Shown here one piece after another: positions 11,739 to 26,100 of a stretch of DNA of 64,000 bases. The notes under the pieces were generated by a model. It had not been told where the DNA came from. It was given only the letters and a program-made list of their open reading frames with translations, and did not search any database. Location of the stretch: the NCBI GenBank assembly GCA_029204225.1, contig CM055094.1, forward strand, positions 30,623,427 through 30,687,426, given 5' to 3'. Within the stretch, counting starts at the first letter, position 1. Each line of letters begins with the position of its first letter. Position numbers and translations under genes: made by a program. The DNA comes from Diphasiastrum complanatum. Taxonomy: Eukaryota; Streptophyta; Lycopodiopsida; Lycopodiales; Lycopodiaceae.

Positions 11739-14700
11739 TTAATGTCTTTCCATGCCAGTATGCATATAAGATGAAAAAAGGTACATGTGAAGTGTGTGGT
11801 ACAGTGGGAGCGTATGAAATGTCTTTGTAACATAAAAGAAATGAAATGCCAATGTACTATACTATGAACATAAAGTAGGTCTAAAAAGTCTAATGCTGCC
11901 AATAAGATAATGGTATAGCTCCTTGTCATCAAGTACTGCTGCTATGAAAGGAAATTGTGATGGGGATAACGCGTGGAGGCGGTCTCGATAGATGCTACTG
12001 ACGTCGCCAAGGAGGTCGTCTATGAGTAGTGGCTCTATGGGCAATAAGAGTAGTATGTCTGGTCTCTATATAGTTAAGAGTCACTTTCGTCGCCCCTATC
12101 ATCCAATCTAGGGTCCGTCCGCGATCTCCTGCGGGAGAATACGATGTGATCCGGAGCTATGCATCAAGGTGAACAGATGGTTGGTGTAGTAAAAATGTCT
12201 CTCTATGCGATACATCTTGGGTCATCATATGCTATAAGGGACCGCAACGTGACAGGAGTCTCTCTGAGAATGCAATGGTATCTCCCTATGTTCTCGTAGT
12301 AGACTGGACATTTGAACAAAAAGTACTTCTCTGACTCCACCTCAGACAATGAACATAACTGGCAGTTCGCTCCTCACGTGGGATACCATGGAAACGTCCA
12401 ATCTCAATCTCAAGCTGATGTGATGAGACTCGTAGCTGACCCAGTGTGAATCTCAGGCCATGGGATAATCCAGAATCTAAATAGCATGGTAGAATTGGGG
12501 TCCCCATGCTTGTGAGAACCATGACAAGTGATAGCCTAGATTGTGAAGGTGCTGAGATGATATGAGTGTTGCCTGTGGATATCACTGTGCATCAGCTTGA
12601 GACGCTATATATATGTGAGAAGACAAAAGATGGCATCAAGTGGTAGAGGTGGAGCTGCAAACTTTGCTAGGATAATCTGGTGCGGGACAAAGGGCTTAGC
12701 CCGTATCATCCCTGATAGCATAAGGACTTGGAGGCATGAGATATTGGCCCAATCAGCAGAGGTGAGCCTTGGGCACCATGTCTCTGCAACGTACAATGTA
12801 GTGGGGAGACAAAAGTATCAAATAACTGACACTTACTGGGGGCATCCCGAATAAATCTCTGAAAGCAAACACACTCAAGCTGGACCGAGGAGGCATGTAC
12901 CTTCCCAAGTCTGGCTGTAGATGCATTTCTCACACATAGGTGTAGGATGACACAATCTTCGACAATTGTCCATCTACAAAAAGCTCCTGTCGCTGCATGA
13001 AATCCCTGGATGTGTTGAAGACCATAACTTTGGTCTTCTCAATGTTAACCCGCAAACCCCATCTAGTGCAGAAACCAAGAAGACCGTCCAACCGTCTCTG
13101 TACCTCTCTCTAGTCGAGGAGACTAAAGCAACATCATCTGCATATAGGAGAATGACAATTAGAATAAGTTATGAACGTAGCCACGACTGATCTAAATTTA
13201 GTCTATGAAAGCATCACATAAGCAAGACTTAACCCTAGAAAGCAGGAGAGAGAAAGCTTAAAGAGACCAAAGAAGGAGATCATATCATAAGCCAAGTAAC
13301 AAATGACACAGAATCCCTACTTATAGCCAAGAGGAAGCCCTAAAAGGAAGCTTCCAGTGGCTAGGGCCAAACTGAGAGGGAAAATAGTGCGCCCTCCAAG
13401 AAGGCCCCCACTCTCAGTAATATGACCAAATAACCAATATAGTGAATCATAGGGCCCAAGGCCAATAATATGGTCTAAATGTCAATAATAGGGCCCAAGG
13501 CCAACCATATAGTCTAAATGTCAAATAATGAATAAAAAAGGGCCCAAAGCCTGCCTATGCATAAAGTAAAGTAAATGTAAATGGACATGGCGAATGTAAT
13601 GAGCCGAGTCCATAACTCTCCCCGACACAAAAATAAGACCCAACTGCCATAAAGGACTGGATCAAGTAACAGCAAGCCCTGGAGGATCAACTGGAACAAC
13701 ATCTGGTGTAGTAACAACTGGAGCAACAACTGATGTAGAGGAATCAACAAGTGCGGCAAGAGCACGAGCCTGATCCGCAAGTGACGGTGTATGATAAAAG
13801 ACATCAATAGGCTCCCATGTGGCCTCCTCAACAGGACGACCATCCCACTGGACTAGGAACTGAATCTGCCGGCGGCGTCGACTATGATGCAAACGCACCT
13901 GAAGGATAGCAGCAGGTAATAAAGGAAAGAGATCCGGTGCAGTAGGAAACTCAGCATCACGAGGAGCATCATCCTCAATAACAGCACGTAATAAACTGAC
14001 ATGGAATATATCACAGGCACGTGTAGAAGCAGGAAGCTGAAGACGATATGTAACTGGACTAAGAACCTCCAATATACAATAAGGCCCATAATAACGTTGT
14101 GCAAGCTTCTCAGTAGAAGCATGGCCCTGAATAAAATGATGACGTGCAAACCGTAGGCGTAGATATACCATATCACCAACATGAAACTCAACATGACGTC
14201 GATGACGATCAACTGAAGCCTGATAACGCTTCTGGACCTGCTGCAAATGGGAACTGGCCTGGAGAATAAGCTCGCGAGCACCTGATAGAAATGAAGACAG
14301 TGTCACAGGTGTATCCTCGGGAGGAAGAGGAATACCAGGTAAAAGAGGTGCATAACCATGAGATAATAAAAATGGTGCAACGCCGGTGCTGGTACTAACA
14401 GAGTTGTTATAGCTATACTCTGCCAAACATAAGTGCTGATCCCAATCCTTCCCTGAAGGAGTAACAAAATGGCGCAAATAATCCTCAAGGATCCTGTTAA
14501 GGACCTCAGACTGCCCATCAGAAGTAGAATGATAAGCAGACCCCATAAAAAGCTGTACATCCAATATACGCATAATCTCTGTCCAGAACAATGATGTAAA
14601 CTTACTATCTTGATCAGAAAGGATAGTACGAGGAAACCCATGTAGGCGAAATATCTCTGAAAGGAACAAGCGTGCACACTGCTCTGCTGTGATAGTACTG

Positions 14701-17700
14701 CGGACGGGTATGAAATGTGCCTGTTTCGAGAACCTGTCAACTACCACCATACATGAATCGTGACCACGACGGGTGCGGGGAAGGCCAATGATGAAGTCCA
14801 TAGAAATATCAGTCCACTGGCGGTGAGGAATAGGCCAACTCTGAAGCAAACCAGCGGACTTAGCACGAGAGTACTTATTACGTAAGCAGAAAGGACAGGT
14901 ACGAATAAGTACAACAAGCTCTTTCCTAAGGGATGGCCAATAGAAATGATCCTTAAGACGAGCATAAGACTTCTGAAAACCAAAATGACCCCCAACTGGG
15001 GACGAATGAGCATCCGACAACAACTGAGAACGGATACCCAAAGAACTAGGAATACAAAGAGAACCATAATGATAAAGACGGTGGTCAACAATGGAATAAG
15101 CCTGATGAGGTGAAGACGACGTAGGTGGAGCAGAACTATAAACATCACGAAAATCAGAACATGTAAGATAAGCAGATGGAAGATCATCAAACCAGGAAGG
15201 GATCGTGGCAACAAGGGTATTCAATAAAGCAGGAAGTCTAGACAATGCGTCAGCAACAGTGTTAGCACGACCAGGACGATACAAAATAGAAAAATCAAAA
15301 GATTGTAAAAACTGCAACCAACGAAACTGACGATCACTAAGATCACGCTGGGAGAAGAGATAACTTAAGGACTGATGATCAGTAACGATATCAGAAGGAA
15401 CACGGTACAGGTAATGGCGCCACTTCTTAAGAGCATAGATAATGGCAAGAAGCTCTTTCTCATGGATAGAATAACGGTGCTCATAAGAGCGTAAACGACG
15501 CGACTCATAAGCAATAATACACTGAGACTGACGAAGCAAGGCACCCAAACCAACATTACTAGCATCGGTCTCAACAATTAATTTCTAATCAAACTGTGGT
15601 AAACACAGGACAGAGGCCTCCACAACAGCACGACGAAGAGTGTCAAAGGCGAACTGACAATCAGAAGTCCAAACAAAAGCACTAGACATCTTCAAAAGGG
15701 CATGAAGAGGGGCAGCCACAGTGGCAAAGTGAGGAACATGACGACGAAGGTGAGTAGCGAGACCAAGAAACATACGAACATGGTGGACATATGTGGGAAC
15801 AGGCCAATCAGCGATTGCCCGAACCTTATGAGGGTCCAAACGAATACGACCATCACAAATGAGAAATCCTAAAAACTCAATCTCAACAACAACAAAGGAA
15901 CACTTAGAAAGTTTAGCAAACAACTGGTGATGAACAAGCAATTGAAAAACAGATGAAAGATGTAACACATGCTCATCAAGAGTCTTACTAAAAACAAGAA
16001 TATCATCAAAATAAACTAAAACACAACGACCAAGGAGAGGACGCATGATGTTATTCATCACATTCTGGAACGTAGGTGGACCATTAATAACACCAAAAGG
16101 AAGAACACGAAACTCATACAAACCAAGATGGGTACGAAAAGTAGTCTTGTGTTCGTCCGAAGGATGCATCCTAATCTGGTGATAGCCGGAACGTAAGTCT
16201 ATCTTAGAGAAAAGATGAGAGGTGCCTAACTGGTCAAAGAGATCATCCATGTGAGGAATAGGATACTGGTTACGGATGGTCAACTTATTGAGGGCACGAT
16301 AATCAATGCAGAGGCGTTTGGAACCATCTTTCTTACTGACAAGGAGAACAGGGGCACCAAAAGGACTGTGACTAGGAACAATAAGGCCCTGATCTAGTAA
16401 AGCAGTAATCTGAAGCTCAACCTCATTACGCTCAGACTTAGACATACGGTAAGGAGGCCGGGAGGGAGGAGCAGAACCAGGACGCAAATCAATATGGTGG
16501 TTCACATCACGTAATGGTGGTAGCGTCGTAGGTTCTGAAAAGACAAATGCATACTGATGTAATAAGTCAGAGATCACCTGAGGAACAGCTGCTGGAGGAG
16601 AGGTAGTCACTGGAGAATCTGTTGCAACACGCTGAACACATAATAAAGCTGCACAATGAGCCTTAGGTAGGCTGCGGATAAACTGCTTCCCGCTGATCAG
16701 TTGGAAATCTGCCTGAGAATCAATACCAGCAAGTGAGTGGGTCACTGCATCATGAACAAATGTCAATGTCTGCTGAGCCAGGTCCAAAGTAACCGCTCCC
16801 AATGAAGCAAACCAATCAGCACCAAGGATAAGGTCATAGCGCTCCAGAGGAATGATATAAAGATCTGCCTGTCCAAAAAAATCACCAATGCGGTAGGATA
16901 ATCCCTGAAACATCTGAGAACTAGGAAATGAGTGAGAACTGGTAACCTCGACTGTGAGAGGCTGTGGAGCAGGAATAGGTGAAGTGCGTATCCGGCTGAG
17001 AACATAACTGCTGATAAAGGAATGAGTGCTACCGGTATCAACTAAAGCAATATACTCACGACCAGTAGTGCGCACATGTAGCCGAATGGAGCGAGGAGCG
17101 GGGCACCCTGTCCAGGTAGCATAAGCAAGCTGAGCATGGCAAGTAGCAGGAAGTAAATCAGTAGAAGGCTCAGGAGATAGATCAGGCTCATCAGATATAT
17201 GAATGTAGATATCGGACTCATCTGGGGTAGTGCCCTCATGGTAGAAAACAACAGTAGAAGTAGGCAGGGGCTGGCGGCAATCACGGGCAATGTGGTCAGG
17301 ACTCTTACAACGAAAGCAAAGTCGCTTTTGCTGAATGTCAGCGAACTCTGCAGACGTGTAACGTCGGACAAAAGCAGGACGAGGAGGCGGAGGGCGAGGA
17401 GCGGGAGAAGTAAGAGAAGAGGTCGGGACGACAGTGGATGGGGCAGATGGGGCCGGAGATGGTAGAGGTGAAAGAGATAGACGGGGTTGGGAAAAGCGAA
17501 AGGGAGCAGGATCAGGGTACTTATGCTGTAAAGTACTAGCAAGGGACGGAAAGAAGAGACATCGTATCGTAGAGCACCACGAAGTCCAGCAATGTAGCGA
17601 GAAATAAGCTCGGTGGGCTGAAGATCTGTAAAGAGGTAGGAAAGGTCCATAAACTGATATGTATAGGAAGAAAGATCACCAGTCTGAGTAAGACTACGGA

Positions 17701-20078
17701 ATATATCACGCTGGCGGCTCAGCCACTGAGGGTCAATCATAGCATGACGAAGATCACGACGAAAGGTAGGCCATAATTGGAGACCGTCCCGATCAGGGTC
17801 AAGTCGGTAGACCCGCCACCAAGTGGCAGCACGTCCATCTAAATGTAAGGCGGCTAATTGGATCTTCTGAGGATCAGTCTTAGGGTAAATCTGAAAATAA
17901 GTATCAAGCTTTGCAAACCAATTCTCTAACAAGTTCCCGTCAGAGGAACCAGAATAGGTGGCAAGCTGTACCCGATCACGAAAATCTCGAGCAAAATGTG
18001 GCTCAGGAGCTAGATGTCGTGGAAAATGTGACTCAGGAGCTGTAGGACGTGGAAAACCGGGCGGTGGGTTAGGTGGAAAATGAGGCCCACCGCCAAAGGA
18101 AGTAGACGAGGATGGAAGTCCAAATGGAGACCCAAATGATGAATGAACAGGGGCTTTGCCAGGTCCATGTGGCTGTAAGGAATCAATCTGTCACTGCATA
18201 TGGCAAAGCCGGTCTGTAGAGTGGTAAAACCGGTCATCATTTGGTCGAAACGACTACTGAGGAGAGTAAGAGAGTCACGCATATCAGCAAACTGTTCATC
18301 TAAAGGTCCAGAATGACTCGCAGGTGTAGTGGGTGTGCTGAAATTGAGGCGGATGTAGGACGCCAGCTATGGTGGAGTGTGGGCGTCCAAGAGAAGTAGT
18401 AAACGGCAAAAAAAAAATTGGATAAAAAAGATGGGTTGGTAGGGCGCTAGGAGTGGCTGATGGAAGGTGGCGAATAGGGGCAGCAAAAAGCGGAAATTTT
18501 CAGCAAAGGAAGGAGCAGTAGGGCTCTGGTCAGCAAGCATGAGGGCGCCCAATAGGGCAGCAAATAGGAGGCAGTAGGGCGCCCAAAATAGGGGAGGAAA
18601 AAGGCTGAAAATGCAGCAGTAGGCAGCCAGCAAGAGGGTGCTAGAAATGGGCAGCAAATGGGCGCCTGTCCTCCTCCGATCCGTCGTGAAAATCTGCAAG
18701 ACAAGTGTGGAGAAATGCTGAAGATCCGGCTGAAAAATGGTGAAGATCCAAGCTGAAGATGGGCGCCCTCCTGTGAGAGAAAAATCTGCTCAATGGAGAT
18801 GCTCAGGAAAGTGCTCTGATACCAAGTTATGAACGTAGCCACGGCTGATCTAGATTTAGTCTCTAAAAGCATCACATAAGCAAGACTTAACCCTAGAAAG
18901 CAGGAGAGAGAAAGCTTAAAGAGACCAAAGGAGGAGATCATATCATAAGCCAAGTAACAAATGACACAGAATCCCTACTTATAGCCAAGAGGAAGCCCTA
19001 AAAGGAAGCTTCCAGTGGCTAGGGCCAAACTGAGAGGGAAAATAGTGCGCCCTCCAAGAAGGCCCCCACTCTCAGTAATATGACCAAATAACCAATATAG
19101 TGAATCATAGGGCCCAAGGCCAATAATATGGTCTAAATGTCAATAATAGGGCCCAAGGCCAACCATATAGTCTAAATGTCAAATAATGAATAAAAAAGGG
19201 CCCAAAGCCTGCCTATGCATAAAGTAAAGTAAATGTAAATGGACATGGCGAATGTAATGAGCCGATTCCATAACTGAATATCCCCAAGTAGGAAACCTAG
19301 ACCACCACTTTGCTCAATGACTCTCTCAAGCTCATCAATATATAGTCCGAATAGTGTAGGGGAAAGGGAACAACCATGTTTCACCCCGATGGTGCTCCAT
19401 ATATGCTCTGAGAGGCCAGTGTCACCCCAAAAACATCCAAGAACTCGCTCATAAAGTGCCATCACAGTCAGAACTGTGTCAGTAGAGAAGCCAAGATCTC
19501 TTAGTCGCTGGATGAGAAGAAAGCGTGGAATAGAATCAAAGGCTTTCCTGAAGTCAACAAAGCAACAGTAAACCCTCTGTCTCCTATGCCTGGCCTCCTC
19601 AATGATAACTCGAAGAGTGAAGACATGATCCGTAGTAGAATGGTGAGCACGAAAGCCAACCTGGCCCAATGCATGTAGTCTCCTGGTCTCAGCCTCAGAG
19701 CTGATCGCTAACTGAAGTATAGTACCATAAAGCTTCACTATGACATGGCCAATCATGATAGTACGGTAGTTACCAGGATTCATGCGGTCACCATTTTTGT
19801 GGATGGGATGGATGATATTAGTACACCAGGAGTGGGGGAAGCCCGAGACGACATCACGATTAATCAGAGCGGCTAGAGTAGGTGAGAGTATATGTGCAGC
19901 ATGGATCAAAAGTTCTGATTCAAGGTCTTCTATGTCTCTAGTGCGGTGGGTCTTCATTCTCTTTATGGCCTCATTGACCATTTCAGAGGTGACGAACGTG
20001 AATTCATTTGGACCGGGGGGGGGGGCGGAAATGGGCGAGTCAGTGGGTATGAGAGAGAGAAATGGGCGAGTCAGTGGG

Positions 20079-20138
<60 letters not shown>

Positions 20139-23100
20139 TGTGTCATAACCATAGGAGTGTAATAAACGTCTCCATAACTAACAGTAAGAAAAAAGTACTG
20201 TCGGTACTACATAAGATTGAAAAAGCACATGTCAAGTGTGTCATAACCATAGGGGCGTAATAAACGTCTCCGTAACCAATAGTAAGAAAAAAGTACCTTC
20301 TTTTCCATTTAACCACTATCTGCTGAAAATGAACTGAGTGAGATATGCAGAAATATAGTGAGCTGTCTGACACAGATCCAGTTGCAGTAAGAACATCTGC
20401 TGTACTATAAGTGCGACACATCGAGGATCCTCGTAGGCTACTAGCGACTGTTGTGGAATGGGCATGTATCGAAATAGGCAGTAGTATCTCTCTCTAATAT
20501 CGTAATAGGCAGGGCATTTGAAGATGAAGTGCTCCTTTGACTCCTTCCATTGACATATCTTCTGTTGATACATTGCAAGGTTGTATTATCATGAAGTTCA
20601 GAAGTCTATGAAAACTTAAGAATGTAATATCACAAGTATTGATGAATGAACTGCAAGGGTATATCCAAGCTATAAAACACCTTAGCATTTGCTATGGAGA
20701 CAGCCAATCTGCCAACATTCTAGTAGATTGGGCAGGAGATATCGACACAAGAAAGTCGACCTGTGGATTTGTGTTCCTGTTCAATCAAGACCCAATTTTA
20801 TGAAACAACCGAAATCCAACCTCAGTAGCATAATCCTCCACAGAATCGGAATACATAGCTGGCACAAATGCTATCAAGGAGGCAATTTGGTCGAGGAACC
20901 TACTTGCAGATATCAAAATTATCTAGTCACATCTAATGACCCTCTATACTGTGACAATCAAAGTGCCATTGCACTACCTCTGCATATGAGATTCCACTCC
21001 CGAAGTAAGCATATCGAAGTCCGATATCACTATCTTAGAGAGAAAGTGCAAAGCAAGAAAATATCTCTGGTTTACTGCAGGACATAGTTACAGGCAACAG
21101 ATTACTTCACCAAGGCTCTAACAAAGGAGCATCATCTCATATTTAACAACCTACTAAATTTGAAGATCGAAATTTTTCAAGATCCACATTAAGAGAGAGT
21201 GTTGAAATTCATGCTCAAGCCCAATTCTATTAGGTAATGAGCATCCTGAAACTTGTTCATACTTATTCAAAAAAAAATTACACAAAAATATGAAGACTCA
21301 AAGTTTTAGCGAAGGATCGAAAAATTCAAGTTCGAATTTTTTTGACCCAAGACTATTTTCCGACCCTTTTCGGAACTTTTAGTTGAACTATGTAATTTTG
21401 CTGGTTGTTAATACAATAAAGTCTATTAGAAAGCATTCATGTCCTGTCGATTTGGTCTTCTTTCTAAGATTTTTTCATTGGGAGTCTCTTCATGGTCAAG
21501 TTTCAATGGACAGTTTTCTGAAATGCAAAATTGGTATTTCTATCAGGAAAATAAAGCTAAGGGCTTAGAAGTTATTGAGGCTTTTGGGAGGTTCACTGTA
21601 TAACATGTTTTCTAAATGCAAACTACAGGCTGCTGGAAACCAGGCATTCCAGGCAGGTACACATGCAGAGGCCGTTGAGCACTATACAGCTGCACTGGCA
21701 TGCAATGGGGAGTCCAGGCTTTTCAACGCCGTATTATTTTGTAACAGGGCCGCTGCTTCTCAAGCTTTGGGCCATGTTGCAGATGCTATTGCAGATTGTA
21801 GTCGTGCGGTTGTTCTAGATTCTAAGTATGCAAAGGTAATTCAAAACCAGTGAATTAGTCAGTAACTTAAACATTAATGTTTTTGATGCTTTTCTGTTTT
21901 CCGGAGCAGCCTGTGTAATCTGGTTGATGCCTGCTATAGTAATTCTTTAGTTTGCTAGTGGTTCAGGTGAATTTTGCACGTTTTCTTTTTCATTTCATTC
22001 AATCAAAGAACATGAAGTTTGATGTAGGTCCTGAAAATCAAGGTAAAAGAAAAAATTCTGGAGAATGTCTAACATTGAACTAGAGATTCTAGGTAAAGGA
22101 AATATGTTTAGGAGTAACTCTTTCCTGACTAACCTTACTTTGATCGGTTTCAATTACGGGGATTGTAATATCACCTCCATTCACCACATGGGACATGTGA
22201 AGATACCATGGAAAAGCTCTCGAGCTCCTCTTTTCAATGAGCTATGGCATAACTCCCTGCTAAAACATAACTCATGCGATATTACCAGGGGTCTCTTCCC
22301 CTCTTTTGTTCTTGCTAACCATCCTGCACTTAAACAATTGATTTTGCTATTTTTTTCAAGTGAACGTGGGAATTTTATTTTGAATCAATTCCAAAGCATT
22401 CTGCATTGACTGAAAATATATGGAGGATTTTCTGTGAAAAAATATTACCCGAAGCTGAATGTTACATGGCTAGATGGTTTAGAGAACATAATTTATTTGT
22501 AGCTGGAATTGATATTGTACCTAATGATAGAACAATTGAACTTAAGCAGGTTGGCAAATTGAGCAATTAAGCCTGTATGACCCTCTTCATCTAGCATGCA
22601 GAGAGATTAATAATAATGCATTGCTCTTTACTTCCATCACCTTAGTTTTGGGTTGTTTGCAGGCAATCTCAAGGAGAGCTACTTTGCATGACATGATTCG
22701 AGATTATGGACATGCTTGTAGTGATTTGCAGAGACTAATAGATCTTTTAGAGAGCCAACATGAGATTGACAGGGGAGTTCAGGTGAACAAACTAGAAAAC
22801 TCCTCTAATATGCATCAAGATCTTAAGCATGCATGCGGAAGGCTTGCAAAAGCAGAAGAAGAAGCCAGAAAAGGGCATCCTCTGGACTACTATCGAATTC
22901 TGTGAGTTTATTTTTGCTACACTGAGTCAACTAGGACTTATTGTGCATCATATAAAAGGGGCAATTTTAGAGGGATGTGATAGCATATGTTCCATTTGAC
23001 ATACAACAGATTTGCAAAGTTAAGATTGGCATATTGCTGTTGTTATGTTTAGGGTTAGATGCACATTGATAAAAATCTCTTTTGTTTAAGTCATGCTTTT

Positions 23101-26100
23101 TGGGAAAAAGTAACGAAATTCTGTGCTACTTAATTTGACTACATTGCGTAAGTTGAAGCTTTGGCTGTTATTGTGGTAATTGTCAAACTAGAATTCACAA
23201 GGGACGAAAAATTGTATCTTTACTTTTCTCACGTAGCATCACATCATTGGCACATTCAATCAGCCACTTGCTCATGCGTGTTGGGAGTATTACATGTCGA
23301 CATTTTGAATACCTCTTTGGCTACCGTGTTCCTTCAGGTATGTCACACAACACAAGGCATGTAGCATAAGCAGATCAACCCTTTTTTCAAGAGGTGCCAC
23401 CAGCAGATTAGTTTTGAGACCCAGTACGAACATGAGAATCATAATTGCCATGTACAGAAAAAGTCATAGTCAGTCACATCATATAATTTATATAGACTAT
23501 GAATGTACAACATATCTCATACCCTCCCCCTCAATTTGTGCATATGACCTAACCTACACTTGGGTGCCTACGAATTGACTGGTGACGCCATATCATTTAG
23601 TCCGTTCTATGCACGATGGAGTTGATGATCTGAGACTGTGTGGGTGGATTCCGTAGGGTTGAAGATTACATGCCTTCTTTGTTATGTTGGGTTCTATCCC
23701 TTTCATAACGTTTATATATATATATAACGTATCCCCCCTTTTCCCTCAATCTACATTAAAATCAATGTAAAAACTTGGGTATACAATGCACTCCATTGTT
23801 ACTGCTAGTCTCTCAGATAGCATCCTGAAAGTTTGACCATTCATTATTCTCATTCGCCCAGGCATCATCTCCCCCTCCTTCTGCAAAAGATCAACACATC
23901 AGGTGCCAAACTGTTTCCTTTGAGAAACATACTCATGACGTGACGTAATTGCAGCTAGTTTAGAAGCTCTGTAATTTATCAGTTCCAAGATTCAAGTGAT
24001 TCATATAATTGGTAGAACTTCTTTTTCATTAGGAAAGCTGATTTTCTTAGCACGAGGCTGAAAATTATGTATGTTTTTTCAAACTCTGTATTACTCGTCC
24101 AACTCAGTGAGTGTCTGATTTTCACAAGCATGTGAGTTAGTTCAATTTATTGCCTATCTGTCTTATGCATGCTGAGCAAAAAATCCCACAACAACATTTA
24201 TAGTTTGAGGAATTTCTGCCATGAATGGGCTGGCTGGCCTTAAAAATTATTTTACTGGGAAGGATTCTTTTTTCTAGACCACAAAACTGAATGGTGCTTC
24301 TATTGTGCTGGTTTCACAGTCGCATAAACTCCCAACATTGCCTCCATGTTTGATTAAACTCTCTGATTTGACTTCACAATTCTATTGTCTTGAAATTCTT
24401 TTCAGGATCAGTGATTTAACTTGCAAGTTAAACTACCTCCCACAACTAGGATGCACCATACTATGTGTTCAGTGTTCATTTAGTTAATAAGTGTTTTGGA
24501 GAGACTGCTTCTGCGTCAATGATCCCACCTCCACTTGATGATGCTTTGACGATTGTCAACGATTGTCAAACAGGAATGACAAAGGGATCTTGGAATATCT
24601 GTTGAGGTGGAAAGACTTACTAGCAGATGCCAACTCCTGTATCAATTTTTTTTTTTGGAGCAATGGTTTTTTCTAGTATTGAAATATGTAAGGTAGCGAA
24701 TGGCCTGTTTTCTTCAGGTAACATTCCTGAATGATAATTTCCAGTCGTAATCAAAGCAATTACCAACTGTTACGTCTTCACACGAGCTTTGCCCTATCAT
24801 TCGGTTGGCATGCAAGTTGTACTTGTTGTTCAATTTCAAGTAAATCTTCTGGTTTTTATTTGATCTACCGCAAAGGTCTAGGTTCAGACCTATCATTGGG
24901 CTAGCATTAAATCATACTTGCTGTTCAATTTAAAGTAAATCCTCTGGTTCCCATTTGCTTCACTGGTCAACATGTGCTGAATGGCCATGGACAGTACTGT
25001 TCACTTTTCTGCTCTTTTGCGTGCTATTCCCTGGATCCCCTGGACCTGGGTATGAGAATGATATTCAGTGGAAGAATACCATGCCTAGAATTGGTATTTT
25101 AGGGTTCCTAGACCAATGGTCTTGTGCAGAGGATTGTCTTATTTTGAAATACATTGTCAGATTGTCTAGCAGAATCTGATGCTGGACACGGCATGAAAAT
25201 CACAAGCTCCTTGTGGTTTATAGTCATTGAAGTCCATGTCTCCAAGTGTTCGTTTTCAAAAGCTAGTTTTACTTTGAATTGTCTCATTCCGCTGCTTAGA
25301 ATAGTTGCTGTGCGCTCGAAGTGCCATCACTGTTGTCATTTTTTTTTAACTTACGAGCATTAAGAATTTTTGTAACATTTTGCAGAGCCAAAGTAATTCT
25401 GGCTTTACATTGTGAACCTTAGGTAGACATTTACACATCTAGCAATGCAGAATAGGCAGGCATTTCATTGTACATGGTGCAATATTTTCGTATATTTTTT
25501 TCAATTTATAACAAGAATGTGCACGTAGGAAAAAGTCAAGCATTATGGAACTTTTTTTCTGTAGGGAATGGAAGCTAGTCAGAGAGAATATGAAAGATAT
25601 TGGGAGAAGTTTTGCTGCAAATGTGAAGCCATTGTTACCCCTGCAAACACTTTTCTTTTTTCAACATTTGAATTCTGATTCAGTCTTAGAAGTATTACCG
25701 CAGCTATTCTTTTGAGCCTCACTTAATCAGCCTTCTGCAACATTGCTGTCGACTCCGAAGCTATCACGGCTGTAAGAAAGATATATTGGTTGTATTTATA
25801 GGCATTGTAGGTTATAAAACCTTGCAAAAATTTATGATCTATCTTTTCAGCTGTCTGATTAATTTGAGTAAGTCGGTTGCTAGATGAGGTTCAATTTTCT
25901 GTACTTCAGAACAATGAAGACACCTCTATGCATGAATCCCGTGCTCGACTTTCGTTTCCCTGTGTGGAAGTTGGATGTTTGACACTTTATGTGGAAGCTA
26001 TTACTGTATAGACAATTCTATGTATGACAGTCCAGTCCAACACTGTGGGTCCTCCTTGGATTTGAGAAATTTGTAGCAAAGCTTGTAATTGCTTGGGTTG

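Larger units (their letters stand above)
13167..19275 (-). mobile_element. Ty3/gypsy chromovirus, near full length, 6109 bp, nested in LINE A
   Basis: Order on the minus strand: LTR (18825-19275), primer site (18813-18824), gag, zinc knuckle, protease, RT, RNase H, integrase, chromodomain, LTR (13167-13617). The LTRs are both 451 bp with about six mismatches (about 1.3 percent), so insertion was recent. GAATA is duplicated at both sides. Coding lesions include frame changes in gag near 18200 and 17550, TGA at 18191-18193 and TAG at 15585-15587. That number is compatible with neutral decay since insertion. The element lies within intron 6 of the TPR-DnaJ gene, antisense to it. The LTR ends do not follow the TG...CA rule. 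Confidence 0.95.

Noticed and set aside
13514-13843. Leu/His-rich frames shadowing the chromovirus (also 13853-14281, 14303-14740, 14741-15214)
   Set aside because: They lie in other frames of the clear integrase/chromodomain sequence and have no independent motif.
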